Shown: in pieces, positions 1-8,744 of the stretch | Layout of the letters: each line of letters begins with the position of its first letter | Position numbering within the stretch: the first letter of the stretch is position 1 | Assembly: GCA_003427395.1 (NCBI GenBank) | Contig: BFEA01000570.1 | Location: 578,634-608,661, forward strand | Source: Chara braunii | Taxonomy: Eukaryota; Streptophyta; Charophyceae; Charales; Characeae | Direction: 5' to 3' | DNA length: 30,028 nt | The notes under the pieces: generated by a model | Told to the model about the DNA's origin: nothing | Database searches by the model: none | Seen by the model: the letters and a program-made list of their open reading frames with translations, nothing else | Position numbers and translations under genes: made by a program

Positions 1-47
<47 letters not shown>

Positions 48-52
48 CCCCT
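1..52. repeat. (TC)n microsatellite at window edge
   Basis: Uninterrupted TC dinucleotides end in a short C run. The same tract type precedes the second copy of the following segment (about 655-695), so it belongs to the duplicated unit. Confidence 0.95.
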
Positions 53-330
53 CCGATGCACGTAGCAGCCACATGCATGTATCTGACTGCAATAGCAGCC
101 CAAGAAGACAAAAAAAAAAGGAATAAAAGAAAAAAGGAAAATCGTCGAGCCCTGCTGCCTGCTGTTTTGGTCAGGTACAGGGATATATGTGTATCAGTCA
201 CATGCACGTATCTGGCCACAATAGCGGCCCAAGAACAGGGTGTAGAAATGGGAAAAAAAAAATAAAAATTGTCAGGGGGCTGAACTGGCGATGGCGACGA
301 GAATTCTCTCTCTCTCTCTCTCTCTCCCCC
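53..330. repeat. Direct repeat copy A (about 280 bp)
   Basis: This segment begins CCGATGCACGTAGCAGCC and recurs at 696-1024 in the same orientation. Both copies run through the same landmarks: an A-rich patch, GTTTTGGTCAGGTACAGGG, GGCTGAACTGGCGATGGCG and a closing TC tract. Small indels and substitutions separate them. Frames here encode only Ser-Leu or Arg-Glu runs from the microsatellites, so I call no gene. Confidence 0.9.
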
Positions 331-407
331 CGATTGGATCGTGATGGAAGCAGGAGAGAATCGCGAGCTCCAACTTCAGCTCTCTCTCTCTCGCGAGCTC
401 CAACTTC

Positions 408-474
<67 letters not shown>

Positions 475-652
475 GTGCGCGCGCGCCAAAGCACACAATA
501 CGTGCGCGAAACTTCACGGAAGTTGCTTTCGACTTGCAGGAATCATCAGATCAGATGGGCGCACAAACTTCACGGAAGTCGCGTTCGACTTGCAGGAATC
601 ATCAGATCAGATGGGCACACCGTATCACGAATCCCTATCAGCGCTATGCAAG

Positions 653-695
<43 letters not shown>
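331..695. repeat. Spacer of nested tandem repeats and microsatellites
   Basis: A 30-bp unit is repeated at 361-390 and 391-420 (GCGAGCTCCAACTTCAGC plus TC). A (TC)n-(CA)n tract covers about 411-472. A 56-bp tandem duplication occupies 509-564 and 565-620 and contains CTTGCAGGAATCATCAGATC. A further (TC)n tract runs from about 657 to 695. No gene is seen. Confidence 0.9.
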
Positions 696-698
<3 letters not shown>

Positions 699-969
699 AT
701 GCACGTAGCAGCCACATGCATGTATCTGACTGCAATAGCAGCCCAAGAAGACAAAAAAAGAAGGAATAAAAGAAAATAGGAAAATCGTCGAAACAAATAA
801 ATGAAAAGAGCAGCCCTGTTGCCTGCTGTTTTGGTCAGGTACAGGGATATACGTGTATCAGTGACATGCACGTATCTGGCCACAATAGTGGCCCAAGAAC
901 ATGGTGTAGAAATGGGGGGGGGAGAAAAAGAAAGTGTCAGGGGGCTGAACTGGCGATGGCGACGAGAAG

Positions 970-1024
<55 letters not shown>
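696..1024. repeat. Direct repeat copy B, ending in (TC)n
   Basis: Second copy of the 53-330 unit, offset by 643-663 bp. It carries an extra ~20 bp in its A-rich part. It ends in a ~54-bp TC tract (971-1024). Confidence 0.9.
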
Positions 1025-1027
<3 letters not shown>

Positions 1028-1086
1028 CGCTCGCTCGCGCGCGTGCACTGGCTGACTTGCGTTCTCCCACTCGCTCGCTTTTTCCT

Positions 1087-1170
1087 CTGAAGTACGTTCT
1101 TGGTCGCCTCTTCACCTGAAGTATGTTCTTGGCTGTCGTGCGCCTCTTCCACTGAAGCACATTCTTGGCT
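1087..1170. repeat. Three short degenerate repeats
   Basis: CTGAAGTACGTTCTTGG-type units start near 1087, 1115 and 1151, separated by TCGCCTCTTC-like spacers. They diverge by a few bases each. Confidence 0.7.
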
Positions 1171-1565
1171 GGTCTGAATTCTTTCGTGATGGCTCGTAAG
1201 GAAAGAGAGCACCCGATCGCACCTGCGTCAGTTGAGGTGCTGCTGCTTGATCAACCACATGGCAACGTCTCTATCGCACAGGGGAAGAAGATCAGCAGCA
1301 CGAGTAGTAGTAGTAGTAGTAGTAGTAGTAGGAGGAGGAGGAGGAAATAACGTGCTTGGCGGATGTTGGCACGGCTGATGGGGATGGCGATGGTGGTTCT
1401 TGGTGGCTGACGGCAACGGCGGATCTTGGCAGTCGCTACTCCGGACGGGCGCTGCACAGCTCGAATGGTACGTACCACCGGTAGCAGGGGCGACAGTTCG
1501 AATGCTACCACAGTGGCCAGTATGGCGCCCTTTTTTGTCTTTTTTTTTTTTGAATTGTGGGCTTT
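1171..1565. other. Intergenic; (AGT)n(AGG)n at 1302-1346
   Basis: This stretch holds a trinucleotide microsatellite and GGC/GGT-rich low-complexity sequence, then a T-rich run near 1537. A 61-codon plus frame (1165-1350) ends in the triplet repeat and encodes poly-Ser/Arg. I see no independent sign that it is a gene. Confidence 0.6.
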
Positions 1566-1685
1566 GGCCTCGCTCCACTACTCTCGAGATGTGTCTAACG
1601 AAAGTGAATCTTCAGCTAGAACATGGAAAGATACATCGCCACGATTTTTGTCTTTTGTGCATATCGAGAGTAGTGGAGCGAGGCC
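1566..1685. repeat. 120-bp foldback with 28-bp inverted arms
   Basis: The left arm 1566-1593 (GGCCTCGCTCCACTACTCTC...) and right arm 1658-1685 are reverse complements at about 25 of 28 positions. The loop is about 64 bp. Size and structure fit a small MITE or foldback unit. No target duplication is obvious. Confidence 0.75.
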
Positions 1686-1812
1686 CTTGTGTCGATTCGT
1701 GCCTGTCATTCTTGGACAGGGACCATGCTAATTCGTAGCACCGTCAGGGGAGGTCCGGAGGACATATACTCGATTTTTCCAGGGGGGGCGTTTTCCAAAC
1801 TTGGTGCCCTTT

Positions 1813-1895
1813 ATTCGTAGCATAACGCACGTGCGTTATATACGAATAGAACGCACTCCGTGGGTTCTATTCGTAAATAACGCACGTGCGTTTTG
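1813..1895. repeat. Cluster of three adjacent palindromes
   Basis: An 18-bp perfect palindrome (ATAACGCACGTGCGTTAT, 1822-1839) is followed by a hairpin with 12-bp arms (TACGAATAGAAC at 1841-1852, GTTCTATTCGTA at 1864-1875). AACGCACGTGCGTT then recurs at 1879-1892. The word CGAATAGAACGC also occurs in the arms of the MITE at 29259. The cluster abuts the broken end of the gypsy integrase. Confidence 0.85.
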
Positions 1896-1904
1896 TTCGG
1901 GGGA

Positions 1905-2426
1905 AGACTGTAGGTGGGACGTGAAATCCTTCCATTCATTGCTAATGAAACGCGAATCCCGATCGCTCACAAGTCTTCGGGGTTCCGAATTGCAGCAGGT
2001 ATTTTTGTTGGAATTCGCGAATCACTAAATCTGTTGGGGCGTGGGGCGGCAAAGGAATCAGATTGAGAAATTTTGACAATCGGTCAACAATCACCATGAC
2101 TTGTGAATACCCGTTCTTGCTTACCTTACCCATGTCAATGAAGTCGATGGAGACAGACTCCCCGAGACCATCAGGAATGGGTAGGGGTGTGAGTAGCCCC
2201 ATGGGCTTTTGTCTGCAAGGTTTGATTTCTCAGTAGTCCCTTTCATGCCAGGCCAATCAAATTGTCTCAGCAGGTTAGCGTACGTTTTTGCCATGCCGAA
2301 GTGCCCGCTCCGGCCATGAGTCAAGTCCAGAAAGTGTGTGCGGAGAGGCTCATGGTTGGGCACACACAAATGGTCATGGTTCCCGTAACGACGAAAAATC
2401 AGTCCTCCATACTCGTGGAAATCAGG
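1905..2426 (-). pseudogene. Gypsy integrase, frameshifted and truncated
   Basis: Minus strand. The N-terminal zinc-binding region shows THGRSGHFGMAKTYANLLRQ followed by FDWPGMKG, but the Cys pair is damaged: one frame ends in non-homologous residues, while a shifted frame resumes with a KPCRQKP-like stretch. The catalytic core then reads SVSIDFIDMGKVSKNGYSQV and IVDRLSKF, giving the first catalytic Asp. After FGTPKT a second shift near 1967 is needed to recover VSDRDSRFISNEW with the second Asp. The similarity ends by about 1905, so the catalytic Glu, C-terminal domain and 3' LTR are absent. Non-functional. Confidence 0.88.
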
Positions 2427-4349
2427 CTAACTACTAGGATCAGCCCGCAGCTGCTCAAGGATGGAGCTAAGCTTCGGATCCTTGGCTGTCTGCTCTACGA
2501 GCTCCTCCTTCAGTTTCTTCCGGAGGTCGTAGGATTTCACAAGGCAAGTCATGTACTCAGGGTGGCGAGACAATGCGTCAGCGACTTGATTATAACAACC
2601 CTTTTTGTGTCTTAATTCAAAATAAAAAATGCCAATCTCATGGAACCAGCGAAGCAAGGTAGGGGACAGAGTAGTCTGCTGTTTGATCCACTTCAAGGTC
2701 TCATGATCTGAGAAGACTTTGAAGTGGCGTCCCAAAAGGTAATGTTTCCAATGATCCAACGCCATACGCAAAGCGTAGAGCTCGCGCATGTAGGTGGAAG
2801 TGGCGACCTTTACGCTGGGCATTCGTTTGCTGTAGTACTCGAGTGGCCGCAGGCCATTGCCGTCATCTTGCCGCAGCACTGCACCGATTCCATACTGACT
2901 TGCATCCGTAGTAACTACGAAGGTCAGTTTGGGATCTGCAATGCGGAGTTCCGGGTAACTTACTAAGGCTTCCTTGAGAGTTCGAAAAGCTTCCGTACAC
3001 GCGGCATTCCAGGAATAAGACACATTTTTACTGGTTAGTTGCGACAACGGACGAGCAATGATAGAAAAACGGGGTACAAACTTCCGATAGTACGACGCGA
3101 GATTAAAGAAAGAACGCAATTCGCGAATGTTCGCAGGTTGAGGCCAATCGCGTATGACCTCAATCTTGGTTGCCTCAGGCTCTAGGCCTGCAGCAGACAA
3201 ACGGTGCCCTAGATAGATGACGCTATCCTTCCCAAACTCAGATTTTTCCAAGTTGAGATGGAGCTGCGTCTTCTTGAGGATAGCGAGCACCTCCTCAAGA
3301 TGCTTGAGGTGTTCCTCCATGGACTTGCTGAAGATCAGAATGTCATCCAGGTACACTACCACAAACCGGCCAATCTGTTCGCGGAGGACCTTGTCCATGA
3401 GGCTTTGGAAAGTGGCTGGTGCGTTCGTAAGACCGAAGGGCATTACGGTGAACTCATAAAGCCCGTCGCGTGTTTTGAACGCGGTCTTGTGCTGGTCCGC
3501 AGGATCGACTTCAATCAGGCGGTAGCCAGACTTGAGATCGATCTTGGAGAAGACCTTGCACCCGCCTGCGACATCAAGCAAGTCGTCTATACGAGGCAAT
3601 GGATAAGCATTTTTTCTCGTGATGCGGTTTAGACCGCGATAGTCAATACACATGCGGAGTTTGCCTCCTTTCTTTGGCACAAACAACACAGGAGCACCGA
3701 ATTCAGATTCACTTGGTTTGATCCACCCTTTGTCAATCATCTCATCGACCTGTCTCCGGAGTTCCTTCAACTCGCCGGGTCCCATACGGTACACGCAGCC
3801 CTTTGGAGGAACAACACCCTCGACCAACTCGATGGTGTCTTGAACCGGTCGAGTGGGGACTCCACGTGGCTCGGCCAAGACTTCCGGAAACCGATTGAGG
3901 AGGGTTTGGATGTCTGATGGGACAGGTGGGGGTGGGGAATCAGCAAAGGGATCACCAAGATCCGGTCGCAAGTCGCGTATAGAGACGACCGAATCTGAAG
4001 TAGGATCATTTGGACTATTAGAGGTTAGAGATGTAGAGGTGCTAGTAGTAGAAGTACTAGAAGTAGGATCATTAATCGAAGTAGTAGTGGTACCAGCCGC
4101 AAAAGTAGAAGGCACATGAGCAGGACAAACAAAGGCAACATACAGCTGTTCTTCCTCTTTGTGCTTGCGCCACTTCTTGCAGAACTTTAATGCATTTAGA
4201 AAAGTCACTGGGAATTCGTGCTTCTCATCCAAGAGGACAAAAGCTCGTTCCCCTGAGCATCTTTGACCATGAAGAGTGACTCCTTCCACTTGGTCGATTA
4301 GCATTGGGACTGCAGCCAGCCCGAGCCAAGGACAGTGTCGAAGGGGCAC
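2427..4349 (-). CDS. pol: Ty3/gypsy reverse transcriptase-RNase H
   Basis: A 640-codon open frame, the best preserved part of the element. A Ser/Thr-rich linker (about residues 80-125) precedes RT (about 195-370), with LFVPKKGGKLRMCIDYRGLN, FSKIDLKSGY, VMPFGLTNAPATFQ and the catalytic YLDD at 333-336. The thumb/connection LGHRLSAAGL follows. RNase H has TTDASQYGIGAVL (Asp 482), RELYAL (Glu 523) and SDHETL (Asp 548). Two substitutions occur after DLKSGY (RLIEV where HQIEV is usual). The first ~30 residues are really the protease end read in a shifted frame, so the Met is not a natural start. RT copies the element RNA into DNA and RNase H removes the template. Activity of this copy is doubtful because flanking domains are broken. 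Confidence 0.95.
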   Translation of the reverse strand: MPLRHCPWLGLAAVPMLIDQVEGVTLHGQRCSGERAFVLLDEKHEFPVTFLNALKFCKKWRKHKEEEQLYVAFVCPAHVPSTFAAGTTTTSINDPTSSTSTTSTSTSLTSNSPNDPTSDSVVSIRDLRPDLGDPFADSPPPPVPSDIQTLLNRFPEVLAEPRGVPTRPVQDTIELVEGVVPPKGCVYRMGPGELKELRRQVDEMIDKGWIKPSESEFGAPVLFVPKKGGKLRMCIDYRGLNRITRKNAYPLPRIDDLLDVAGGCKVFSKIDLKSGYRLIEVDPADQHKTAFKTRDGLYEFTVMPFGLTNAPATFQSLMDKVLREQIGRFVVVYLDDILIFSKSMEEHLKHLEEVLAILKKTQLHLNLEKSEFGKDSVIYLGHRLSAAGLEPEATKIEVIRDWPQPANIRELRSFFNLASYYRKFVPRFSIIARPLSQLTSKNVSYSWNAACTEAFRTLKEALVSYPELRIADPKLTFVVTTDASQYGIGAVLRQDDGNGLRPLEYYSKRMPSVKVATSTYMRELYALRMALDHWKHYLLGRHFKVFSDHETLKWIKQQTTLSPTLLRWFHEIGIFYFELRHKKGCYNQVADALSRHPEYMTCLVKSYDLRKKLKEELVEQTAKDPKLSSILEQLRADPSS

Positions 4350-4711
4350 TTGTCAAGGACAAAGAAGTTCAGTGCATGGGTGACAGTCTCACCTCTGTCA
4401 AAGGTAGTGCGCACACCTTTGACTGCATGTGTAGAAGAGAAAACTTCCTTATTGCCAATTTGGGTTTGGCAAGGGTTCTGCAGGGCCACTTGCTTCATCC
4501 CCAAACCCACCTTGCGTATCCCATGTGGTGACATGAAATTAGCTGTAGCACCATAGTCAACCAACACACGGAGATAGCGGTGGTTGATGAGAAGTTTAAA
4601 GAAGATCAACTTCACTGTCCCTTGGGCACGCTGCTGTTTCATCTCAGCCCAATGCTCCAAGTGGTAGTGGAAGTCAACCATCTCAGAGTCCTCCCAAGGC
4701 TCGACATACAA
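4298..4711 (-). pseudogene. Retropepsin-like aspartic protease, altered active site
   Basis: A minus-strand 137-codon frame. LRVLVDYGATANFMSP matches the retropepsin active-site strand, normally D-S/T-G-A, but here the middle residue is Tyr. The flap-distal motif appears as FDTVLGSGWLQ, where gypsy proteases usually have ILGxxWL. The frame stops about ten residues later, while homologous sequence (LIDQVEGVTLHG) continues in the RT frame. An indel near 4310 therefore splits the Gag-Pol chain. The protease would normally cut Gag-Pol inside the particle. Loss of both the catalytic triplet and the frame argues for a relic. Confidence 0.85.
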
Positions 4712-4769
4712 GACATTACTTACCTCAGCCTTGTCTTCAACAGATGATTGGGCTTGAGGGGAGGGCTGC

Positions 4770-5158
4770 TGATTTTCAACAGAACTGGACTCCCCTGCTG
4801 TAGAGTTTGTTGAATCTGACTCTACGCCCGATTCTGGTTTCCCTGCAGCCTATAACAGTCTTGAACTTTATGATTTGGCTTTTGGCAATGCAGGCAAACC
4901 CCCTTCTTGACCTTAACTCCTTTGGGGAGTTGGACATAGCTTTTCCCGACACTCTGATTCGGTCCCTTAGTGCTGGCAGTCTTTTTAAAGGCAGAATTTT
5001 TTTCTTCTTCTTTATTCGCATCGGACTCATGGGCTGAAGAACAAGCTGTATCGAAGTCCTGTTCTTGGTCGTCACCAAGAGTGGGGTCATCCGCATCGGC
5101 TTCTTCTTTGGCCTCCAGCAGGTCATGCAGAGCAAAACGGTTGCTGCCCTTGAACTGT
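4770..5158 (-). pseudogene. gag: Gag C-terminus with CCHC zinc knuckle
   Basis: A minus-strand frame with an acidic stretch (EAKEEADADDPTLGDDQEQD) and a Lys-rich linker. It then has CLHCQKPNHKVQDC, a perfect C-x2-C-x4-H-x4-C nucleocapsid knuckle (roughly 4855-4896), which binds retroelement RNA. Homologous gag sequence is interrupted at its N-terminal side near 5159 by the AT-rich insertion. The residues called upstream of VLQFKGSNRF come from that insertion, so the Met at 5238 is spurious. Confidence 0.88.
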
Positions 5159-5570
5159 AACACAAATATGGCGAAGTGACAATAATCGCGTAAAAGGTTT
5201 TTTTTTGAATTCAGTAAATGGAGGCTACGCTGTAGCAATTGCAGGTCATATAGCTTTTCTTCCTAAGAGTCTTCGAAAAAGCCGAAAAGTTTTTCATAGT
5301 CAATTGAGAATGTTCTCAATCTTAAAAATGAATCCAAAAATTTTGAATATCGTAGTCAAAGAAATTGGCGAACAATCACGAAAAAAAACAACAAAAAAGT
5401 AAAAAAAAAAATGCCTCAATTAGATCAATTTACATATTTCACGCAATTCCTTTGAGCTTCTATTCATTTAACCATTAAAATGAATTTGTTACGCTTATTC
5501 CCAGAAATACAAAATCATTTCGAAATTTTTGAACACCTTCGTGGGTTTCATGTGACTCTTGTCACTTCAG
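5159..5570. mobile_element. AT-rich insertion inside gag
   Basis: About 410 bp separates two gag fragments and is much more AT-rich than its host. Near its edges are inverted GAAGTGACAA motifs (about 5174-5183 and reverse-complemented near 5558-5567), which could be terminal inverted repeats. Its first ~91 bp (5159-5249) recur reverse-complemented at 12905-13000, with 30-34-base exact stretches on both sides of an A/T tract. No coding sequence or clear target duplication is visible. Confidence 0.65.
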
Positions 5571-6181
5571 CTAAAACCCAAAATGAAACTTCCATTTTGT
5601 GGAGCGGGTTTTTACAGAAAGAAGTCCGCCCATGGGCTTTTTGCTGCCTGTCGTGCTAACGAGGTCCATAGCCTCCAGACTGACTACGTCCTTCATTAAG
5701 GCGAGCCAGTCAGTGTATGCAATGTAGTCCCTGCCCATGCGACTAGTGAAGTTAGTTGGGACCGCGCCCTTAACCACATCCAAACAAGATTGAGCGGACA
5801 ATTCCAAACCAGGAGTGGCAAACATCTTGCTTGGATAGTTCTGCAGGCTTTTCATGCAGTCATTCCACTTGCTGTGCTTGACTTTATCAAGTTGAATCCT
5901 TGCTTTAGCAGCAACATGCGGATCTTGGTATTGTGAGATAAGGAGTTCTTCGAGGGAGGCAACTGGGATGGTCCTTAGTCATTTGGCTAGTGCAGCCTTT
6001 GGGAACAGTTCTTCGAGGGAGGCAACTGGGATGGTCCTTAGTCATTTGGCTAGTGCAGCCTTTGGGAACCCAGCCCGTGTCGCTTGGACTTCTAGGAAGC
6101 CCCGTACGACTGGCTCGACATTCATTCCCATGATCACTGCTTGGTTCTCAGGTTGAGTTCGCAGAATCTCAAAGTAGGCCC
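5571..6181 (-). pseudogene. gag: Gag central region, disrupted
   Basis: Translation on the minus strand continues the gag N-terminal part in a shifted frame. It reads YDSKEDIGS, then FEILRTQPENQAVIMGMN, then (5855-5571) YPSKMFATPGLELSAQ and MGRDYIAYTDWLALMKD. This resembles the capsid portion of plant gypsy Gag. A 62-bp tandem duplication (5944-6005 and 6006-6067) shifts the frame because 62 is not divisible by 3, and a TGA stop lies in ALAK*LRTIPVA. The gene is dead in this copy. Confidence 0.8.
5944..6067. repeat. 62-bp tandem duplication within gag
   Basis: AGTTCTTCGAGGGAGGCAAC... is repeated immediately and apparently identically at 5944-6005 and 6006-6067. The lack of divergence implies a recent event, and it destroys the gag frame. 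Confidence 0.95.
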
Positions 6182-7084
6182 TCATGGAGCCGATCCAATG
6201 TCTTCCTTGCTGTCGTACTTAGACGGCAGTTGTACCGCCTTTCGGTCCACATAGGGACCGGCGCAACTGGGACCAGCAGCAACTGGTTTCGGTCTTGGGG
6301 CTGCAGCAGTTGCAAAAGTTCCAGCCTCATTGCTTGTTATAGCAACAGTGGAATCTGCACCTGCTGCAGGTCCCGAAGGGGTTGCCATCACACTCGAAGA
6401 AGAGGTAGAAGAAGATATAGTAAGAGGGGCAGAGGTGGTTTCGATTGCAGCTTTAGATCCAGGGGGTAGAGGAAGAGGGTTGGCCACTTGGGCTTGTCGC
6501 AGGTCAGCCACCTCCTTTGTCAAGTCATGGTACTTGCGGGTCATATCAGTTAGATCATCCTGAAGAGTCTGCAACTTTGCAAAGACTTCAGCGATCTGAG
6601 TGGTATGGTCCTCAAGATTCCGGACTTGAACAAAGGCTGTAAGTATGGACTGCAATTGTTCCCCATACTGTTGTTCAGTCAGTGAGGGAACAGTCTCTAG
6701 GAGAGCTACTTGCCTTCTCAGCAAGGTCTCCTTCCTCTCCTTCTCTGACTCCTGTTCCCGTTTTATTGCACCATCTAAGAGTGCTTGCAGATGAGGTTCC
6801 TCAGCATCACTGGCTGCATCTAACAAGGCCCGCCATTGCGTTGAAGTAAGCTGGGCCATTTTCGGACTGTCAGTATGGACAGGTGGGTCAGAGAGTCGCC
6901 AGTCAGCAAAATAATCAATCAGACTCTCAAGAGGTTCACTCCCCCTCGCGCTTTGACGAACACTCCTTTTCCCAACCCTTGCCCACTTCAAACTATCACT
7001 TTCCCTCTCTCCCTGTTCTCTCTCCTTCCTCTCTCTTTCTTCTTTCAGATTGCGAGTCTCCACGGGCATCGGAAATGAACTCAA
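6182..7084 (-). CDS. gag: Gag N-terminal region, coiled-coil rich (partial)
   Basis: A minus-strand 300-codon frame. Residues up to about 75 are Arg/Glu-rich and probably leader-derived. The likelier start is the Met beginning MAQLTSTQWRALLDAASDAE (codon near 6857-6859). It is followed by long heptad-like helices (ETLLRRQVALLETVPSLTEQ, then LQDDLTDMTRKYHDLTKEVA), which fit a multimerising coiled coil. A Ser/Thr/Ala/Pro-rich linker leads to the capsid portion. The frame ends after YDSKEDIGS, where the homologous protein continues in another frame. Gag forms the cytoplasmic particle; this piece alone is partial. Confidence 0.75.
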   Translation of the reverse strand: MSSFPMPVETRNLKEERERKEREQGERESDSLKWARVGKRSVRQSARGSEPLESLIDYFADWRLSDPPVHTDSPKMAQLTSTQWRALLDAASDAEEPHLQALLDGAIKREQESEKERKETLLRRQVALLETVPSLTEQQYGEQLQSILTAFVQVRNLEDHTTQIAEVFAKLQTLQDDLTDMTRKYHDLTKEVADLRQAQVANPLPLPPGSKAAIETTSAPLTISSSTSSSSVMATPSGPAAGADSTVAITSNEAGTFATAAAPRPKPVAAGPSCAGPYVDRKAVQLPSKYDSKEDIGSAP

Positions 7085-7339
7085 AAAAACAGATAAAGCT
7101 CAGAGAAGAGAAGGTAGAACTCCTAGTCGGAGCGGCATTTCATTTGGAAGTACAGAACAACAAAGAAACAGTCAAACTCAAAGAGAGGTCTGATCCAGCG
7201 ACCCTGTCTGATCAGGCTGTATACGAGGTCCTCTCGAGTCCAGTCTGACCAGCTCCGTGTCCGCACAGCAAATCAGACAACGAGTAACTAAATGCAACAA
7301 TGGAGAATTGAGTGGTGTACAGGGTGCGAGTCAAGCCAC

Positions 7340-8023
7340 GGATGGTGCAATTAGAATACAAGCGAAACGTCAAAGCCAAGATCCCCTCGACAGTGGGTNT
7401 CCTAATCCAAGAAGAATGAACTCATATCTCAGCCAAGAAGACAAGAGGTCAATGCCTAACCGATTTGGGTCTTGAGGCTCTCCTTGTTTGGGCCCGGTCC
7501 CGCTGGGTCCCAAGGGTCCCGCTTGGTCCCAAGGGTCCCACGTAGGTCTCAACCAGGTCCCAACCAAGAGGAGTCCCACCTGAACTTAGTTCAGTCTCTA
7601 CTGCACCGAAAAACGAAATTTCAACTTCTGGCAGAACCTACAGACTACAACCGTTCAATGATGAAAAGACAAAGCACCGTAGAAAGGATGGTGCAATCAG
7701 AATAAAGCGAAACGTCAAAGCCAAGATCCCCTTGGCAGTGGGTGTCCGAATCCAAGAAGAATGAACTCATATCTCAGCCAAGAAGACAAGAGGTCAATGC
7801 CTAACCGATTTGGGTCCAGAGGCTCTCCTTGTTTGGGCCCGGTCCCGCTGGGTCCCAAGGGTCCCGCTTGGTCCCAAGGGTCCCACGTAGGTCTCAACCA
7901 GGTCCCAACCACGAGGAGTCCCATCTGAACTTAGTTCAGTCTCTGAAAAACGAAATTTCAACTTCTAGCAGAACCTACAGACTACAATCGTTCAGTGATG
8001 AAAAGACAAAGCACTGTAGAAAG
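7340..8023. repeat. Tandem duplication, ~346-bp unit
   Basis: Copy 1 (7340-7685) and copy 2 (7686-8023) both begin GGATGGTGCAAT and end GACAAAGCACYGTAGAAAG. Copy 2 lacks about 9 bp (CTGCACCGA region) and has scattered substitutions. Within each unit GGTCCCAAGGGTCCC is itself repeated. The Gly/Pro frames in both copies are by-products of that repeat. Confidence 0.93.
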
Positions 8024-8559
8024 ACTCGGCTTGTATAACAAGATACTTCATTTTCCATCCATCAGGTGAGTAGGTAGATCTCATGCATTCAGTCACACAA
8101 TCAAGACCACAGAGGAGCAGGAAAAGAAACCCAGAGTACCTCAGCAGGACAATCAATACCATACACACATACATGGGCATCCCGTAGATGCACGACACTT
8201 ACCTGAGTGGCCTTGAGCTTCGAGATGAAGAGAACTCACCCCCCTTCTCATATGGTCCTCCTGACCCATCTAACGCTACCCCTACACTAGTGTCCTATCT
8301 CCTAGGAGGGTCTGACTCCAACACCCGAGTGCAACGCCGGATCCCCCGTCGATGCTGAAGATCAAAGTAGCAACTTGCAGTCCGTTGATGCAGAATGGCC
8401 GATGAACCTCAAGCTCGCCTGCTTGAGGATAGCCCTTAAGTTGCCAAGTGTCTCCCTTGAATCAGATTCCAGGTGCGAGTGCCTCTCACTGTCGCCTCTC
8501 TCAAATCGCTGCATGAAGTCTCCTCGAAATGTCTCGCCACCCCAATCNCACTCTCAAGC

Positions 8560-8607
8560 AACCTGGTTAGGTTCTATGTTGACCCCACATGACCTAACCA
8601 GGTGGGG
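8560..8607. repeat. Leader hairpin 1 (ACCTGGTTAGGT arms)
   Basis: ACCTGGTTAGGT and its exact reverse complement ACCTAACCAGGT face each other across an ~17-nt loop (about 8561-8604). In the element RNA this lies just downstream of the PBS. Confidence 0.85.
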
Positions 8608-8648
8608 GCAGCCTCCCTTAGCCACGCTGCCCCACTTCCCTCAACCAT

Positions 8649-8699
8649 CCAACCCTAACCCTAAGTGTTGCCCTCAACCACTTNGGTTAGGGTTAGGGT
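8649..8699. repeat. Leader hairpin 2 with telomere-like repeats
   Basis: CCAACCCTAACCCTAAGTG is mirrored by CCACTTNGGTTAGGGTTAGGG. This makes a long stem whose arms are about 2.5 CCCTAA/TTAGGG units. It is too short for a real interstitial telomere block, and its inverted form suits an RNA stem. Confidence 0.85.
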
Positions 8700-8732
8700 A
8701 GCAAAGTCAACTCTCACCAGCAAGTAGAATCC

Positions 8733-8744
8733 GCTCTNATACCA
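8733..8744 (-). promoter_or_regulatory. Primer-binding site of gypsy element 1
   Basis: The minus strand reads TGGTATNAGAGC one base after the LTR end. With N as C it would be the standard complement of the initiator-Met tRNA 3' end used by many plant LTR retrotransposons. This fixes the orientation and the inner LTR border. Confidence 0.9.

Larger units (their letters stand above)
7085..8732 (-). other. Gypsy element 5' leader (untranslated)
   Basis: The region between the PBS and gag is unusually long, about 1.65 kb. It contains the 346-bp tandem repeat at 7340-8023 and two hairpins at 8559-8698. The rest (8024-8558 and 7085-7339) shows only short open frames with no recognisable domain. 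Confidence 0.7.

Noticed and set aside
198-1160. Plus and minus frames of 60-140 codons
   Set aside because: They translate TC/CA microsatellites into Ser-Leu, His-Thr or Arg-Glu runs in several overlapping frames, with no domain or conserved register.
8651-8698. Interstitial telomere block
   Set aside because: Only about 2.5 units per arm and in inverted orientation. A leader hairpin is the better reading.
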